A stretch of DNA of 20,641 bases from a virus, in the IMG/VR virus record IMGVR_UViG_3300033182_000677, positions 1-20,641 of that record; one strand, written 5' to 3'. The position numbers and the translations under genes are program-made. This document shows positions 5,969-13,274 of this stretch, piece after piece. Position 1 is the stretch's first letter. Every line of letters begins with the position of its first letter. The notes under the pieces were generated by a model. It made no database searches and had not been told where the DNA came from. It saw only the letters and a list, made by a program, of their open reading frames with translations.

Positions 5969-7699
5969 ATGGGTTGGAAAAAATACTTTACAGAATATAA
6001 ACCGGCGGATACATCAGGCAACACAAGTCCTATTTCAGGATACAGCGGCAACGGCCCTGCTAGAACAAACTATTCATCGTTCTTGCCTGAAGTGTATTCA
6101 GGCCACCCTAATCGTATTGAACGCTATACGCAATATGACACAATGGACGCAGACTCAGAAGTTAATGCGGCATTGGATATTCTTGCTGAGTTCTGCACAC
6201 AAGAAAACAGCGAAAACAAAACACCATTTAATATCTTCTTTAAAGACAAAGCAACTAGTACTGAAATTAAGATTTTAAAAAGTTATCTACAGCAATGGGC
6301 AGACATTAACAACTTTGATAGAAGGATTTTTAAAGTTGTTCGTAATTTGTTTAAGTATGGTGATGTATTTTTTGTACGTGATCCAGAAACTTACAAGTGG
6401 TTTTATGTTGATCCTGCAAAAGTTGACAAAATTATTGTTAACGAAAGTGAAGGAAAACAACCCGAGCAATATGTTATCCGTGATTTAAACATTAACTTTC
6501 AAGATCTAGCAGTAACACAAAAGAACGCAACAAACTCACCAGGATCAATCGACTATACAACTGGCGGGGGTTCACAAGGTAGAGGTTTTGTTGGTGCAGG
6601 TCCACAAAACTTTGGAACAAGATTTGAACAACAACAAAATCAACTAGCAGTCGATGCTGAACATGTTGTTCACTTATCATTATCAGAAGGTTTAGACAGA
6701 AACTTTCCATTTGGTAATTCACTATTGGAAAGTGTGTTTAAAGTTTATAAGCAGAAAGAATTACTCGAAGATGCAATTATTATCTACCGTGTGCAAAGAG
6801 CACCAGAACGTAGAGTATTTTACATCGACGTAGGTAACATGCCTACTCACTTAGCAATGGGTTTCGTTGAAAGAGTTAAAAACGATATCCATCAAAGACG
6901 TATTCCAAGTGCAACTGGCGGAGGCACAAACGTAATTGATGCCAGTTTTAATCCATTATCGATTAACGAAGATTATTTCTTCCCGCAAACAGCAGAAGGT
7001 CGTGGATCTAAAGTAGAAACACTACCTGGTGGTACTAACTTAGGTGAAATTGATGACCTTAAGTACTTTACTAACAAACTATTCCGCGGTTTGCGTATTC
7101 CTAGTTCATACCTTCCTACCGGCGCAGACGATTCTGCGGCACAGTATAACGACGGAAGAGTAGGCACTGCTTATATCCAAGAACTTCGCTTTAACAAATA
7201 TTGCGAAAGATTACAAAAACTTGTAGCATATATCTTTGATAGAGAGTTTAAATTATATCTACGTGCTAAAGGTGTAAACATTGACAATGCAATCTTTGAT
7301 TTACACATGAACCCACCTATGAACTTTGCTTCATATAGACAAAGTGAAATGGATAATGCTCGTGTTAATACATTTGCTTCACTACAAGAAGTACCATATA
7401 TGAGTAAACGATTTGCACTAAAACGTTTCTTAGGCCTTACAGCAGAAGAAATTGCAGAAAATGAAACACTATGGCGTGAAGAAAACTCCGATGACGTTAT
7501 TAATAACGTAGGTTCAAGTACAGAAATGCGTAGCGCAGGTGTTACACCTGGTGGTATGCAAACTGATCTAGATAATCTAGGCACAACAGAACCAGGCGAA
7601 GGCGCACCTGAACCAGAAGCAGCACCAGGCGGCGAAGCAGGCCCAGGAGCAGAACCAACACCTCCACCAACTCCAGGCGGTGGCGGAGCAGGGATTTAA
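5969..7699 (+). CDS. 20: Portal vertex protein gp20
   Basis: The 576-residue protein has the features of T4-like portals: an N-terminal MGWKKYFTEY segment, the YTQYDTMDADSEVNAALDIL region near residues 52-72 typical of this family, a conserved RVQRAPERRVFYIDVGNMP core (about 275-295), and LRIPSSYLPTGADDSAAQYNDG near 375-400. Twelve copies form the ring at one head vertex, nucleate prohead assembly and serve as the DNA channel and packaging docking site. The last 45 residues are a low-complexity tail of Gly, Pro, Glu, Ala and Thr. An AGGA ribosome binding site precedes the ATG, and the gene follows the tape measure by only 12 bases. The next frame opens before its stop. Confidence 0.96.
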   Translation: MGWKKYFTEYKPADTSGNTSPISGYSGNGPARTNYSSFLPEVYSGHPNRIERYTQYDTMDADSEVNAALDILAEFCTQENSENKTPFNIFFKDKATSTEIKILKSYLQQWADINNFDRRIFKVVRNLFKYGDVFFVRDPETYKWFYVDPAKVDKIIVNESEGKQPEQYVIRDLNINFQDLAVTQKNATNSPGSIDYTTGGGSQGRGFVGAGPQNFGTRFEQQQNQLAVDAEHVVHLSLSEGLDRNFPFGNSLLESVFKVYKQKELLEDAIIIYRVQRAPERRVFYIDVGNMPTHLAMGFVERVKNDIHQRRIPSATGGGTNVIDASFNPLSINEDYFFPQTAEGRGSKVETLPGGTNLGEIDDLKYFTNKLFRGLRIPSSYLPTGADDSAAQYNDGRVGTAYIQELRFNKYCERLQKLVAYIFDREFKLYLRAKGVNIDNAIFDLHMNPPMNFASYRQSEMDNARVNTFASLQEVPYMSKRFALKRFLGLTAEEIAENETLWREENSDDVINNVGSSTEMRSAGVTPGGMQTDLDNLGTTEPGEGAPEPEAAPGGEAGPGAEPTPPPTPGGGGAGI

Positions 7700-7712
7700 G
7701 GTAAATAATAGT

Positions 7713-7958
7713 ATGTTGTTAAAAGAATTTTTCTATTTTGATAAAGAAGGTAATAACTTCGAAGATGATAAACGTTTCGATGCTGAAAGAGATATCAGTG
7801 TTGTGCGTCCAGACGATACAAGAAAGACTCGTTTAACACTAAAACAAATTAACGAAATTCGCAGAACAGGCGAAGCACGTGAACTAGAACAACAGAAAGA
7901 GTTGTCATTTATCCGCGACATGTATGGCCCACAACCAGAAGCGGATATGGCCATTTAA
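7713..7958 (+). CDS. Small conserved-looking head-region protein, function unknown
   Basis: This encodes 81 residues from the ATG at 7713 (MLLKEFFYFDKEG); an in-frame GTG at 7680 inside the portal gene is open but less likely because TAAGG near 7697 suits the ATG. The sequence is strongly charged: an acidic first third, then DTRKTRLTLKQINEIRR and an acidic/basic helix ending in FIRDMYG. Marine T4-like phages have a small protein of this kind between gp20 and the core genes, to my recollection. T4 has the small head core genes 67 and 68 in this place, so a role in the prohead core is possible, but no clear homology to gp68 can be seen. A GTAAATAA element overlaps its leader. Confidence 0.75.
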   Translation: MLLKEFFYFDKEGNNFEDDKRFDAERDISVVRPDDTRKTRLTLKQINEIRRTGEARELEQQKELSFIRDMYGPQPEADMAI

Positions 7959-7974
7959 ATAGCCTTTAAATACA
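7954..7974 (+). promoter_or_regulatory. Paired TTTAAATA elements before the 7978 gene
   Basis: Two TTTAAATA copies, about 11 bases apart, occur at the end of the previous gene and just before the next start codon. They resemble the late-promoter core TAAATA. The second lies only a few bases from the ATG and would give an almost leaderless mRNA. Confidence 0.3.
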
Positions 7975-7977
7975 TGC

Positions 7978-8559
7978 ATGAGCATGGCATTTGTAGTAGG
8001 CAATGGTACGTCTAGACAACATTTAGATCTAAATAAATTAAAAGGCAAAGGCACTATCTATGCCTGTAATGCCGTTTATCGCGACTTTAACCCAGACGTT
8101 TTAATTGCAGTGGATCCTAAAATGATTCACGAAATTGTTGCGTCAGGCTATCATAACAATAATGCAGTATGGACAAATTATAATAATTCGTACAAGGAAT
8201 ATAATAATTTAAACTATTTTGATCCTAGTAAAGGTTGGAGTAGTGGTCCAACGGCATTATATAAAGCAAGTAAAGACAATCACGAAACTGTTTATATTTT
8301 AGGCTTTGATTATATGGGCTTAAAAGACGGCAAGCGATTTAATAACGTATTTGCAGACACACAGAATTATAAAAAGAGCGCAGAGCCAGCAACATACTAC
8401 GGCAACTGGTTAAGACAAACAGAAACTACAATCAAGGCACACCCCCACATCCAGTATATTAGGCTAATTAATACGGGTGACTTTTGTCCTACCCAGTTAA
8501 ATACATACGAAAATTTCAGAAATATTACATATTCGCAATTTGAAAATACACTTTTGTAA
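7978..8559 (+). CDS. Rossmann-like protein resembling DUF115/GT42-type enzymes, unassigned
   Basis: The 193-residue protein starts at 7978 (MSMAFVV) or at the second ATG at 7984; neither has a good ribosome binding site. The N-terminus FVVGNGTSR, then TIYACNAVYRDFNPDVLIAVD, resembles the nucleotide-sugar binding start of sialyltransferase-like GT42 and DUF115 proteins (a Gly-Asn-Gly-x-Ser loop after a first beta strand). A later WSSGPTALYKA and YILGFDYMG fit a second Rossmann-type half. This suggests a small sugar-transfer or nucleotide-binding enzyme, but the active site cannot be confirmed. It interrupts the head gene block between portal and prohead core, ends at tandem terminators, and seems to be its own unit. 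An unrelated Rossmann fold is possible. Confidence 0.6.
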   Translation: MSMAFVVGNGTSRQHLDLNKLKGKGTIYACNAVYRDFNPDVLIAVDPKMIHEIVASGYHNNNAVWTNYNNSYKEYNNLNYFDPSKGWSSGPTALYKASKDNHETVYILGFDYMGLKDGKRFNNVFADTQNYKKSAEPATYYGNWLRQTETTIKAHPHIQYIRLINTGDFCPTQLNTYENFRNITYSQFENTLL

Positions 8560-8587
8560 AAATGCAACCCTCAAAAGGCGCATTTTT
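8558..8587 (+). terminator. Rho-independent terminator (first of two)
   Basis: AAAAATGC 8558-8565 pairs with GCATTTTT 8580-8587 (8 bp), with a possible inner CC/GG pairing, and the 3' arm itself supplies the T-run. It overlaps the stop codon of the preceding gene. Confidence 0.7.
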
Positions 8588-8598
8588 AGCCTATTTGC

Positions 8599-8619
8599 AC
8601 CGGTAAAACTGGTTTTTTT
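8599..8619 (+). terminator. Rho-independent terminator (second of two)
   Basis: ACCGG 8599-8603 pairs with CTGGT 8609-8613, with a loop of TAAAA and a run of seven T (8613-8619). With the hairpin just before, it isolates the next gene from upstream transcription. Confidence 0.75.
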
Positions 8620-8627
8620 GTAAATAT
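8620..8627 (+). promoter_or_regulatory. Late-promoter-like GTAAATAT for the head-core operon
   Basis: GTAAATAT follows immediately after the terminator T-run and lies 45 bases upstream of the ATG at 8673. The position, after a terminator and before the first core gene, supports a working promoter that would drive gp67-like through gp23. Confidence 0.5.
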
Positions 8628-8672
8628 TACTGAACAGCCTTGCCTATTAACATTTAAAAGGAGAACAAACAA

Positions 8673-9488
8673 ATGTCAAACAAATTTGAAGAATTGTTAG
8701 ATCTTCTCGTAAACGAAGAGCAGGAAAAAGCAGAAGAACTTTTCCACGATATCGTTGTTGAGAAATCTAAAGAAATTTACCAAGGATTAATTGAATCCGA
8801 GTCTAAAGAAGACGAAGAAGAAGTAGAAGAAGCATCTGAAGAAGATGCAGAAGATGAAGTTTCAGAAAACTTTGTTGACGACTTTGCTGATGAAGAGTCA
8901 GTAGAAGAAGTTGGCGGTGATGCAACTGACGACATGATGGCAAACGTAGAAGCGGATGACGACATGGGCGACGAAGAAGATCATCACGCTGACATGGGCG
9001 GCAACGAAGAATTAGAAGATCGTGTTGTTGATCTAGAAGATGCGCTAGACGACCTTAAAGCCGAGTTTGAAGCAATGATGGGCGACAAAGAAGAAGGCGA
9101 TGAGGACGAAGTAGACGCAGGCGAAGAGCCAGAGATGGGCGACGACGAAGAAGAATCAGAAGAAGCCGAAGAAGAGTCATATGCTTTTGAAGCAGACGAC
9201 GAAGAAGGTGCTAAACAACCAAAAACCGCTGGCGAGACCATGAGAGAATATGTTGAAAAGGTCTCAGCACCTAAGAATTCAGAAGGCGCTGATAACACTA
9301 AATCACCTGTAGCAGGTAATGCTAAAGCACCTAACGATGCTAAAGCACATTCCATTGGTGGTGGAAGTGAAGAAAAGGGCGGTAGTGCCGAAAAGCCTAA
9401 GGAAGATAATGCCGGTAACATTAATGTTCCTGGTGGTAAGGCCGGAGACACTTTTAAGAAGGCATCTGCACCAAAGAGTGCTGAGTAA
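8673..9488 (+). CDS. 67: Prohead core protein, gp67 (PIP)-like, expanded
   Basis: The 271-residue protein opens with a short helical domain (MSNKFEELLDLLVNEEQEKA, then ELFHDIVVEKSKEIYQ) matching the style of T4 gp67, followed by a very acidic middle (about 45-185) dominated by Glu and Asp, with one coiled-coil-like insertion (ELEDRVVDLEDALDDLKAEF). The final 80 residues are Gly, Lys, Ala, Pro and Asn rich. T4 gp67 has only 80 residues, so this is a large expansion. The core forms inside the prohead and is destroyed by gp21; L39-I40-E41 before S42 fits the gp21 site rule. An excellent ribosome binding site AAGGAG precedes the ATG. It is the first gene of the core-protease-scaffold-capsid block. 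Assignment to gp67 rather than gp68 is by composition and position. Confidence 0.75.
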   Translation: MSNKFEELLDLLVNEEQEKAEELFHDIVVEKSKEIYQGLIESESKEDEEEVEEASEEDAEDEVSENFVDDFADEESVEEVGGDATDDMMANVEADDDMGDEEDHHADMGGNEELEDRVVDLEDALDDLKAEFEAMMGDKEEGDEDEVDAGEEPEMGDDEEESEEAEEESYAFEADDEEGAKQPKTAGETMREYVEKVSAPKNSEGADNTKSPVAGNAKAPNDAKAHSIGGGSEEKGGSAEKPKEDNAGNINVPGGKAGDTFKKASAPKSAE

Positions 9489-9504
9489 TTAGGGAGAGGC
9501 CATA

Positions 9505-10134
9505 ATGGCATCATACTTAAGAGAAAATCTAACTTTCGATCAGGCGAAAGTCACCCTTGAGTCTCAAGGTGATGGAGAAAACAAGTCTCTTTATCTTAAA
9601 GGCATTTGTATTCAGGGTGGTGTTAAAAACGCTAATCAGCGAGTCTACCCGGTCTCCGAAATAGGCAACGCTGTTAAGACACTCAAGGATCAGATCGACG
9701 GTGGATACTCTGTACTAGGTGAAGTTGATCACCCAGATGACTTAAAAGTAAATTTGGACAGAGTTAGTCACATGATTACCGACATGTGGATGGACGGTCC
9801 TAATGGATTTGGTAAGATGAAAATTTTACCAACTCCGATGGGTAACCTAGTTAAAACAATGCTTGAAAGCGGCGTTAAACTAGGTGTATCCAGCAGAGGT
9901 AGTGGTAATGTTAACGAAGCCAACGGCGAAGTTAGCGATTTTGAAATTATCACTGTTGATGTTGTAGCACAACCAAGTGCACCAGGTGCTTATCCTACAC
10001 CAATCTATGAACACATTATGAATGTAAATGGTGGTTATAGAGCAATGCAGATAGCACAAGAGGTACAAGGCGATAAAAAAGCACAAAAGTACCTACAAGA
10101 AGCAATGCTACGAGTCATAAAAGGCTTGCAGTAA
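9505..10134 (+). CDS. 21: Prohead maturation protease gp21
   Basis: This is a 209-residue serine protease of the T4 prohead family (herpesvirus-protease-like fold). The likely catalytic histidine is H76 in LGEVDHPDD, and the serine is S129 or S130 in LGVSSRGSGNV; both contexts are those of T4 gp21. The N-terminal half holds the family segment YLKGICIQGGVKNANQRVYP, and VDVVAQPSAPGAYP follows the serine. The enzyme cleaves gp22, gp67-like and gp23 during head maturation and then itself. A GGGAGAGG ribosome binding site lies before the ATG, 16 bases after the previous gene. Its length is close to that of T4 gp21 (212 residues), and all key residues appear to be present. Confidence 0.95.
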   Translation: MASYLRENLTFDQAKVTLESQGDGENKSLYLKGICIQGGVKNANQRVYPVSEIGNAVKTLKDQIDGGYSVLGEVDHPDDLKVNLDRVSHMITDMWMDGPNGFGKMKILPTPMGNLVKTMLESGVKLGVSSRGSGNVNEANGEVSDFEIITVDVVAQPSAPGAYPTPIYEHIMNVNGGYRAMQIAQEVQGDKKAQKYLQEAMLRVIKGLQ

Positions 10135-10150
10135 AAACAGGAGAAAGCCA

Positions 10151-11239
10151 ATGAGTGATGTTTTTAACAAACTTTTCGAAACAGGCATCCTAAGTGAGGA
10201 CGTTCGTTCTTCTCTACAGGAAGCATGGGACGCAAAAGTCAAAGAAAACAAAGACAAAGTTACTGCTGAACTCCGCGAAGAATTTGCACAACGCTACGAG
10301 CATGATAAACAAAACATGGTCGAAGCAGTTGATCGCATGGTCTCCGAACGTTTACAATCTGAAATTGAAGAAATTGCAGAAGACAAGAAGGCACTTGCAG
10401 AAGCAAGAGTTGAGTACAAAGCAAAAGTAAATGAGCATTCAGAGAAACTGCAAGAGTTTATGCTCAAGCAGTTAACCAAGGAAGTTGCTGAACTACATGA
10501 AGACCGTCAAAAGGTTACAGAACGTTTCAGCAAACTAGAAGACTTTGTGGTTAAACAACTTGCAAAAGAAATCAACGAGTTTGCGGAAGACAAGAAAGAC
10601 TTGGCAGAAACCAAAGTTAAACTTGTCGCAGAGGCTAAGTCTAAACTTGACGAACTTAAGGCTAAGTTTGTTGAGAAGTCGGCTTCAATTGTTAAGGAAA
10701 CAGTTTCTAAGAAACTTTCAGATGAGATTACTCAATTGAAAGAGGACATCGAAACTGCTCGCCAAAACAATTTTGGTCGCAAAATGTTCGAAGCGTTTGC
10801 TAATGAGTATCAATCTTCTTACCTTAACGAGAAATCAGAAACTAGTAAGTTAATGAAAGTTATCGCTGAGAAAGAAGTACAGTTAGCAGAGGCTAAGAAA
10901 GCCATCACAGAGAAAACTACATTAGTTGAATCTAAGGAACAAGAAATTGTTAAAGCCAAGGATGAAGCGAAACGTGTTGCAGTGATGAACGAGTTGCTCA
11001 GCCCATTAGGTAAAGACAAGAGGGAACTCATGTCAGAACTATTGGAATCAGTGCATACTGAAAAGTTGCACACAGCGTTTGAAAAGTATCTACCAGCAGT
11101 TATGGAAGACAGAGCACCAAAAACTGCGAAAAAGGCTATTATGGAAGGCAAAGAAGTAACAGGCAATAAAGAAGTAGAAACAAAGGTAGAAACAAAATCA
11201 AACCTAATTGAACTCCGCAGATTAGCGGGATTAAACTAA
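10151..11239 (+). CDS. 22: Prohead scaffold protein gp22
   Basis: The 362-residue protein is nearly all helix with strong coiled-coil character and a Lys/Glu-rich composition. Three related segments occur near residues 62-100, 101-130 and 131-175, marked by LxxEIxEIAEDKKxLAEA-type or KQLxKEVxELxED phrasing, so the rod grew by internal repetition. Cleavage sites matching the gp21 rule occur after residues 24, 84, 247, 260, 299 and 332. The C-terminus (LIELRRLAGLN) is short and may carry the capsid interaction. In T4 gp22 forms the core around which gp23 assembles and is then reduced to peptides. The ribosome binding site AGGAGAAA precedes the ATG, 16 bases after gp21. Confidence 0.93.
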   Translation: MSDVFNKLFETGILSEDVRSSLQEAWDAKVKENKDKVTAELREEFAQRYEHDKQNMVEAVDRMVSERLQSEIEEIAEDKKALAEARVEYKAKVNEHSEKLQEFMLKQLTKEVAELHEDRQKVTERFSKLEDFVVKQLAKEINEFAEDKKDLAETKVKLVAEAKSKLDELKAKFVEKSASIVKETVSKKLSDEITQLKEDIETARQNNFGRKMFEAFANEYQSSYLNEKSETSKLMKVIAEKEVQLAEAKKAITEKTTLVESKEQEIVKAKDEAKRVAVMNELLSPLGKDKRELMSELLESVHTEKLHTAFEKYLPAVMEDRAPKTAKKAIMEGKEVTGNKEVETKVETKSNLIELRRLAGLN

Positions 11240-11255
11240 AAAGGAGAAGGACAAA

Positions 11256-12410
11256 ATGTCAGAAATCATCAACGAAAACTGGCAGGATACAAAAGGCGCT
11301 TTACTAGAAGGTCTTTCAGGTCAGAAGAAAAGCGTTATGGATGTCACTCTCGAGAACACTAGACGTTATCTCGCTGAGTCGGCAACTGCTGGTGCAACTT
11401 CCGCAGGAAATGTTGCAACACTAAACCGTGTTATCCTACCGGTAATTAGACGTGTTATGCCAACCGTCATCGCTAACGAAATCGTTGGCGTTCAACCAAT
11501 GACCGGCCCTGTTGGTCAAATCCACACCTTACGTGTACGTTATGCAGAAACTTTCGATGACGCTACAGCAGGTGAAGAGGCTCTAAGCCCATTCAACATT
11601 GCTCGTGGCTACTCTGGTAATGCTACTACTAACCGTGCAGATGCTACTGCTACGTTAGAAGGTACACCAGGTAAGAAGATGTCAATTCAAATCCTCAAGC
11701 AGGCAGTAGAAGCGAAAACTCGTAAACTATCTGCTCGCTGGACTTTTGAAGCGGCACAAGACGCTCAAGCACAACAAGGTATTGACGTTGAAGCAGAAAT
11801 CATGGCGGCACTTGCTCAAGAGATTACTGCTGAAATCGATCAAGAGATCCTTGCTTCACTACGTTCACTAGCATCTACTGAAGAAACTTACAACCAAGCG
11901 GCTGTAAGCGGTACTGCTACATTCGTAGGCGACGAACACGCGGCTCTTGCTGTTCTAATTAACAGAACTGCTAACAAGATCGCTCAGCGTACACGTCGTG
12001 GTGCTGGTAACTGGGCAGTTGTTTCTGCAGAAGCATTAACAATTCTTCAGTCTGCTACAACTTCTGCGTTCGCAAGAACTACTGAAGGCACTTTTGAAGC
12101 ACCAACTAACACTAAGTTTGTTGGTACACTAAACAACTCAATGAGAGTTTATGTAGACGGCTATGCGGCTGATTCAACAGCAGTACTAGTTGGTTACAAA
12201 GGCTCTTCAGAGGCTGATGCGGCGGCATTCTACTGCCCATACATTCCTCTAATGAGTTCAGGTGTTGTTCTTGATCCAGCAACTTTTGAACCAGTTGTAG
12301 GCTTCATGACAAGATATGGCTATGTTGAACTAAACAACACTGCTTCATCTCTTGGTAATGCGGCTGACTACTTGGGTGAAGTTGCAATCAGCAACGTTTC
12401 GTTCTCTTAA
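11256..12410 (+). CDS. 23: Major capsid protein gp23 (compact form)
   Basis: The 384-residue protein has the T4-like signature VILPVIRRVMPTVIANEIVGVQPMTGPVGQIHTLRVRYAE at about 59-97 and a conserved core from ILKQAVEAKTRKLSARWTFEAAQDAQ onward. The HK97-like fold is expected. Residues 39-42 read L-A-E-S, so gp21 should cut after E41, leaving a mature protein of about 343 residues. T4 gp23 has 521 residues and marine relatives, as I recall, around 460-470; this one is shorter, mostly in the loop between residues 97 and 145 and around 200-330. No frameshift is seen, so it looks naturally compact. AAGGAG precedes the ATG, and a strong terminator follows the stop. Confidence 0.96.
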   Translation: MSEIINENWQDTKGALLEGLSGQKKSVMDVTLENTRRYLAESATAGATSAGNVATLNRVILPVIRRVMPTVIANEIVGVQPMTGPVGQIHTLRVRYAETFDDATAGEEALSPFNIARGYSGNATTNRADATATLEGTPGKKMSIQILKQAVEAKTRKLSARWTFEAAQDAQAQQGIDVEAEIMAALAQEITAEIDQEILASLRSLASTEETYNQAAVSGTATFVGDEHAALAVLINRTANKIAQRTRRGAGNWAVVSAEALTILQSATTSAFARTTEGTFEAPTNTKFVGTLNNSMRVYVDGYAADSTAVLVGYKGSSEADAAAFYCPYIPLMSSGVVLDPATFEPVVGFMTRYGYVELNNTASSLGNAADYLGEVAISNVSFS

Positions 12411-12427
12411 TAGAGAAAGTAGTAACG

Positions 12428-12457
12428 AAAAAGGGTGGCTTCGGTCACCCTTTTTTT
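12428..12457 (+). terminator. Strong terminator after gp23
   Basis: An AAAAAGGGTG arm pairs with CACCCTTTTT around a UUCG loop closed by C-G and G-T pairs (12428-12455), followed by extra T to 12457. It is a classic intrinsic terminator ending the head operon. Confidence 0.92.
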
Positions 12458-12473
12458 ATGAGTAAATAAAAGT

Positions 12474-12746
12474 ATGGAAGTAGAAATTAGTTTAGACTGG
12501 CCAGATGTAGAACGTGAAATTCGAGAGTTAACTAAAAGTGCTCCTGAGTTTAAAATCGACGTGATTAAATTTTGTCGAGGTATGGACAGCGAAATTAAAA
12601 AACTTTCTGAAATTGAATTACAAATTAGAAGACACCCAACAGATTCACTAGCACAAAAACATACACTAAAAGTAAAAGAAATTAACGAAGCAATTAAATT
12701 TTTTACACAAACACATCTTATGCACTTGTTCACAAGAACTGACTAA
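12474..12746 (+). CDS. Small helical protein of unknown function
   Basis: This encodes 90 residues, mostly charged helix: LDWPDVEREIRELTKSAPEF, then IKKLSEIELQIRR, and a C-terminal IKFFTQTHLMHLF. No known motif is recognised and no signal peptide or membrane segment is seen. It is flanked by a strong terminator upstream and a promoter-like CTAAATAC overlapping its stop, so it is transcribed alone or by read-through. A GTAAATAA lies 5 bases before the ATG, leaving almost no leader and no ribosome binding site. The competing minus-strand frame is longer but lacks a promoter and runs into the terminator, so the plus reading is preferred. Its role could be in the head or elsewhere; nothing decides it. 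Confidence 0.65.
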   Translation: MEVEISLDWPDVEREIRELTKSAPEFKIDVIKFCRGMDSEIKKLSEIELQIRRHPTDSLAQKHTLKVKEINEAIKFFTQTHLMHLFTRTD

Positions 12747-12750
12747 ATAC
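12743..12750 (+). promoter_or_regulatory. Late promoter CTAAATAC
   Basis: GACTAAATAC overlaps the stop of the preceding gene and lies 83 bases upstream of the next ATG at 12833. The same GACTAAATA string recurs at 13277 and 15083, each time at the start of a new unit. Confidence 0.55.
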
Positions 12751-12832
12751 AATGTCTAAAGTGTGCCCCTAATAAGGTGGACTTATGCTGTACCCACAGC
12801 GTAGACCTAGAACGTCAATAAAGGAGAAAACA
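12751..12832 (+). promoter_or_regulatory. Structured 5' leader of the 12833 gene
   Basis: GTCTA 12754-12758 can pair with TAGAC 12802-12806, enclosing a GCTG/CAGC hairpin (12787-12800). The ribosome binding site AAAGGAG follows outside this structure. It may protect the mRNA 5' end or be regulatory; no known riboswitch is recognised. Confidence 0.35.
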
Positions 12833-13231
12833 ATGGGACGTCCAATTAACAAAAACAAAATCGGCCAAGGTACCGGTAAAATTTTATGCTCTGCATATTA
12901 CTTTACAGGTGCTTCTGAAGTAAACGGTGCTACAACTCCAGCATGGGTTGTATCACAGCGTTCAACTAGCAAGTTTAACGTAACTGATGGTTCTACTACT
13001 GAAGTATTAACTCTTGTTAATAAATCAGCAGGTGCTTTAGCGGCAGGTGAATTTATTATTAATGCTGTACTAGACGATTCAACTACAGTTCAAGTTACTA
13101 AACTACGTAACAGAACTATTCAGTATGAAGGCGGTACTGCAAACGTTGCTAATATTGCTTACAATATTGGTCATGGCTTAGTAGTAGGTTCAACTACAGA
13201 CGGTGAAGCAGAAGTAGAAGGTCAAAATTAA
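12833..13231 (+). CDS. Small beta-rich putative virion protein
   Basis: This encodes 132 residues from the ATG at 12833 (MGRPINKNKIGQGTGKI), chosen because AAAGGAG lies just before it; an upstream in-frame ATG at 12785 would sit inside the structured leader. After a short basic N-terminus the chain is Thr, Val, Ala, Asn and Gly rich and would form beta strands, with an acidic end (GEAEVEGQN). Basic MGRPxNK starts are, as I recall, typical of small virion proteins of marine T4-like phages. A strong separate promoter and terminator suggest high late expression, fitting a structural or head decoration protein. I cannot identify the exact role. Confidence 0.75.
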   Translation: MGRPINKNKIGQGTGKILCSAYYFTGASEVNGATTPAWVVSQRSTSKFNVTDGSTTEVLTLVNKSAGALAAGEFIINAVLDDSTTVQVTKLRNRTIQYEGGTANVANIAYNIGHGLVVGSTTDGEAEVEGQN

Positions 13232-13241
13232 TTGACACTTT

Positions 13242-13274
13242 GAGAAAGGACAAAGGAAACTTTGTCCTTTTCTC
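13242..13274 (+). terminator. Long hairpin terminator
   Basis: GAGAAAGGACAAAG 13242-13255 pairs with CTTTGTCCTTTTCTC 13260-13274 around a GAAA loop, with one extra T bulged. The long stem ends the preceding gene just before the next promoter. Confidence 0.8.

Noticed and set aside
7680-7712. GTG start for the small gene after the portal
   Set aside because: It would overlap the portal end with no ribosome binding site; the ATG at 7713 has TAAGG upstream and begins the plausible protein.
8984-9514. 176-residue minus-strand frame in the acidic core gene
   Set aside because: The Ser/Ala/Pro-rich sequence is the expected antisense of Glu/Asp codons.
12407-12733. 108-residue minus-strand frame over the 12474 gene
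   Set aside because: It runs through the gp23 terminator, has a Cys/Ser/Ile-rich composition, and has no promoter; the plus reading gives an ordinary soluble helical protein.
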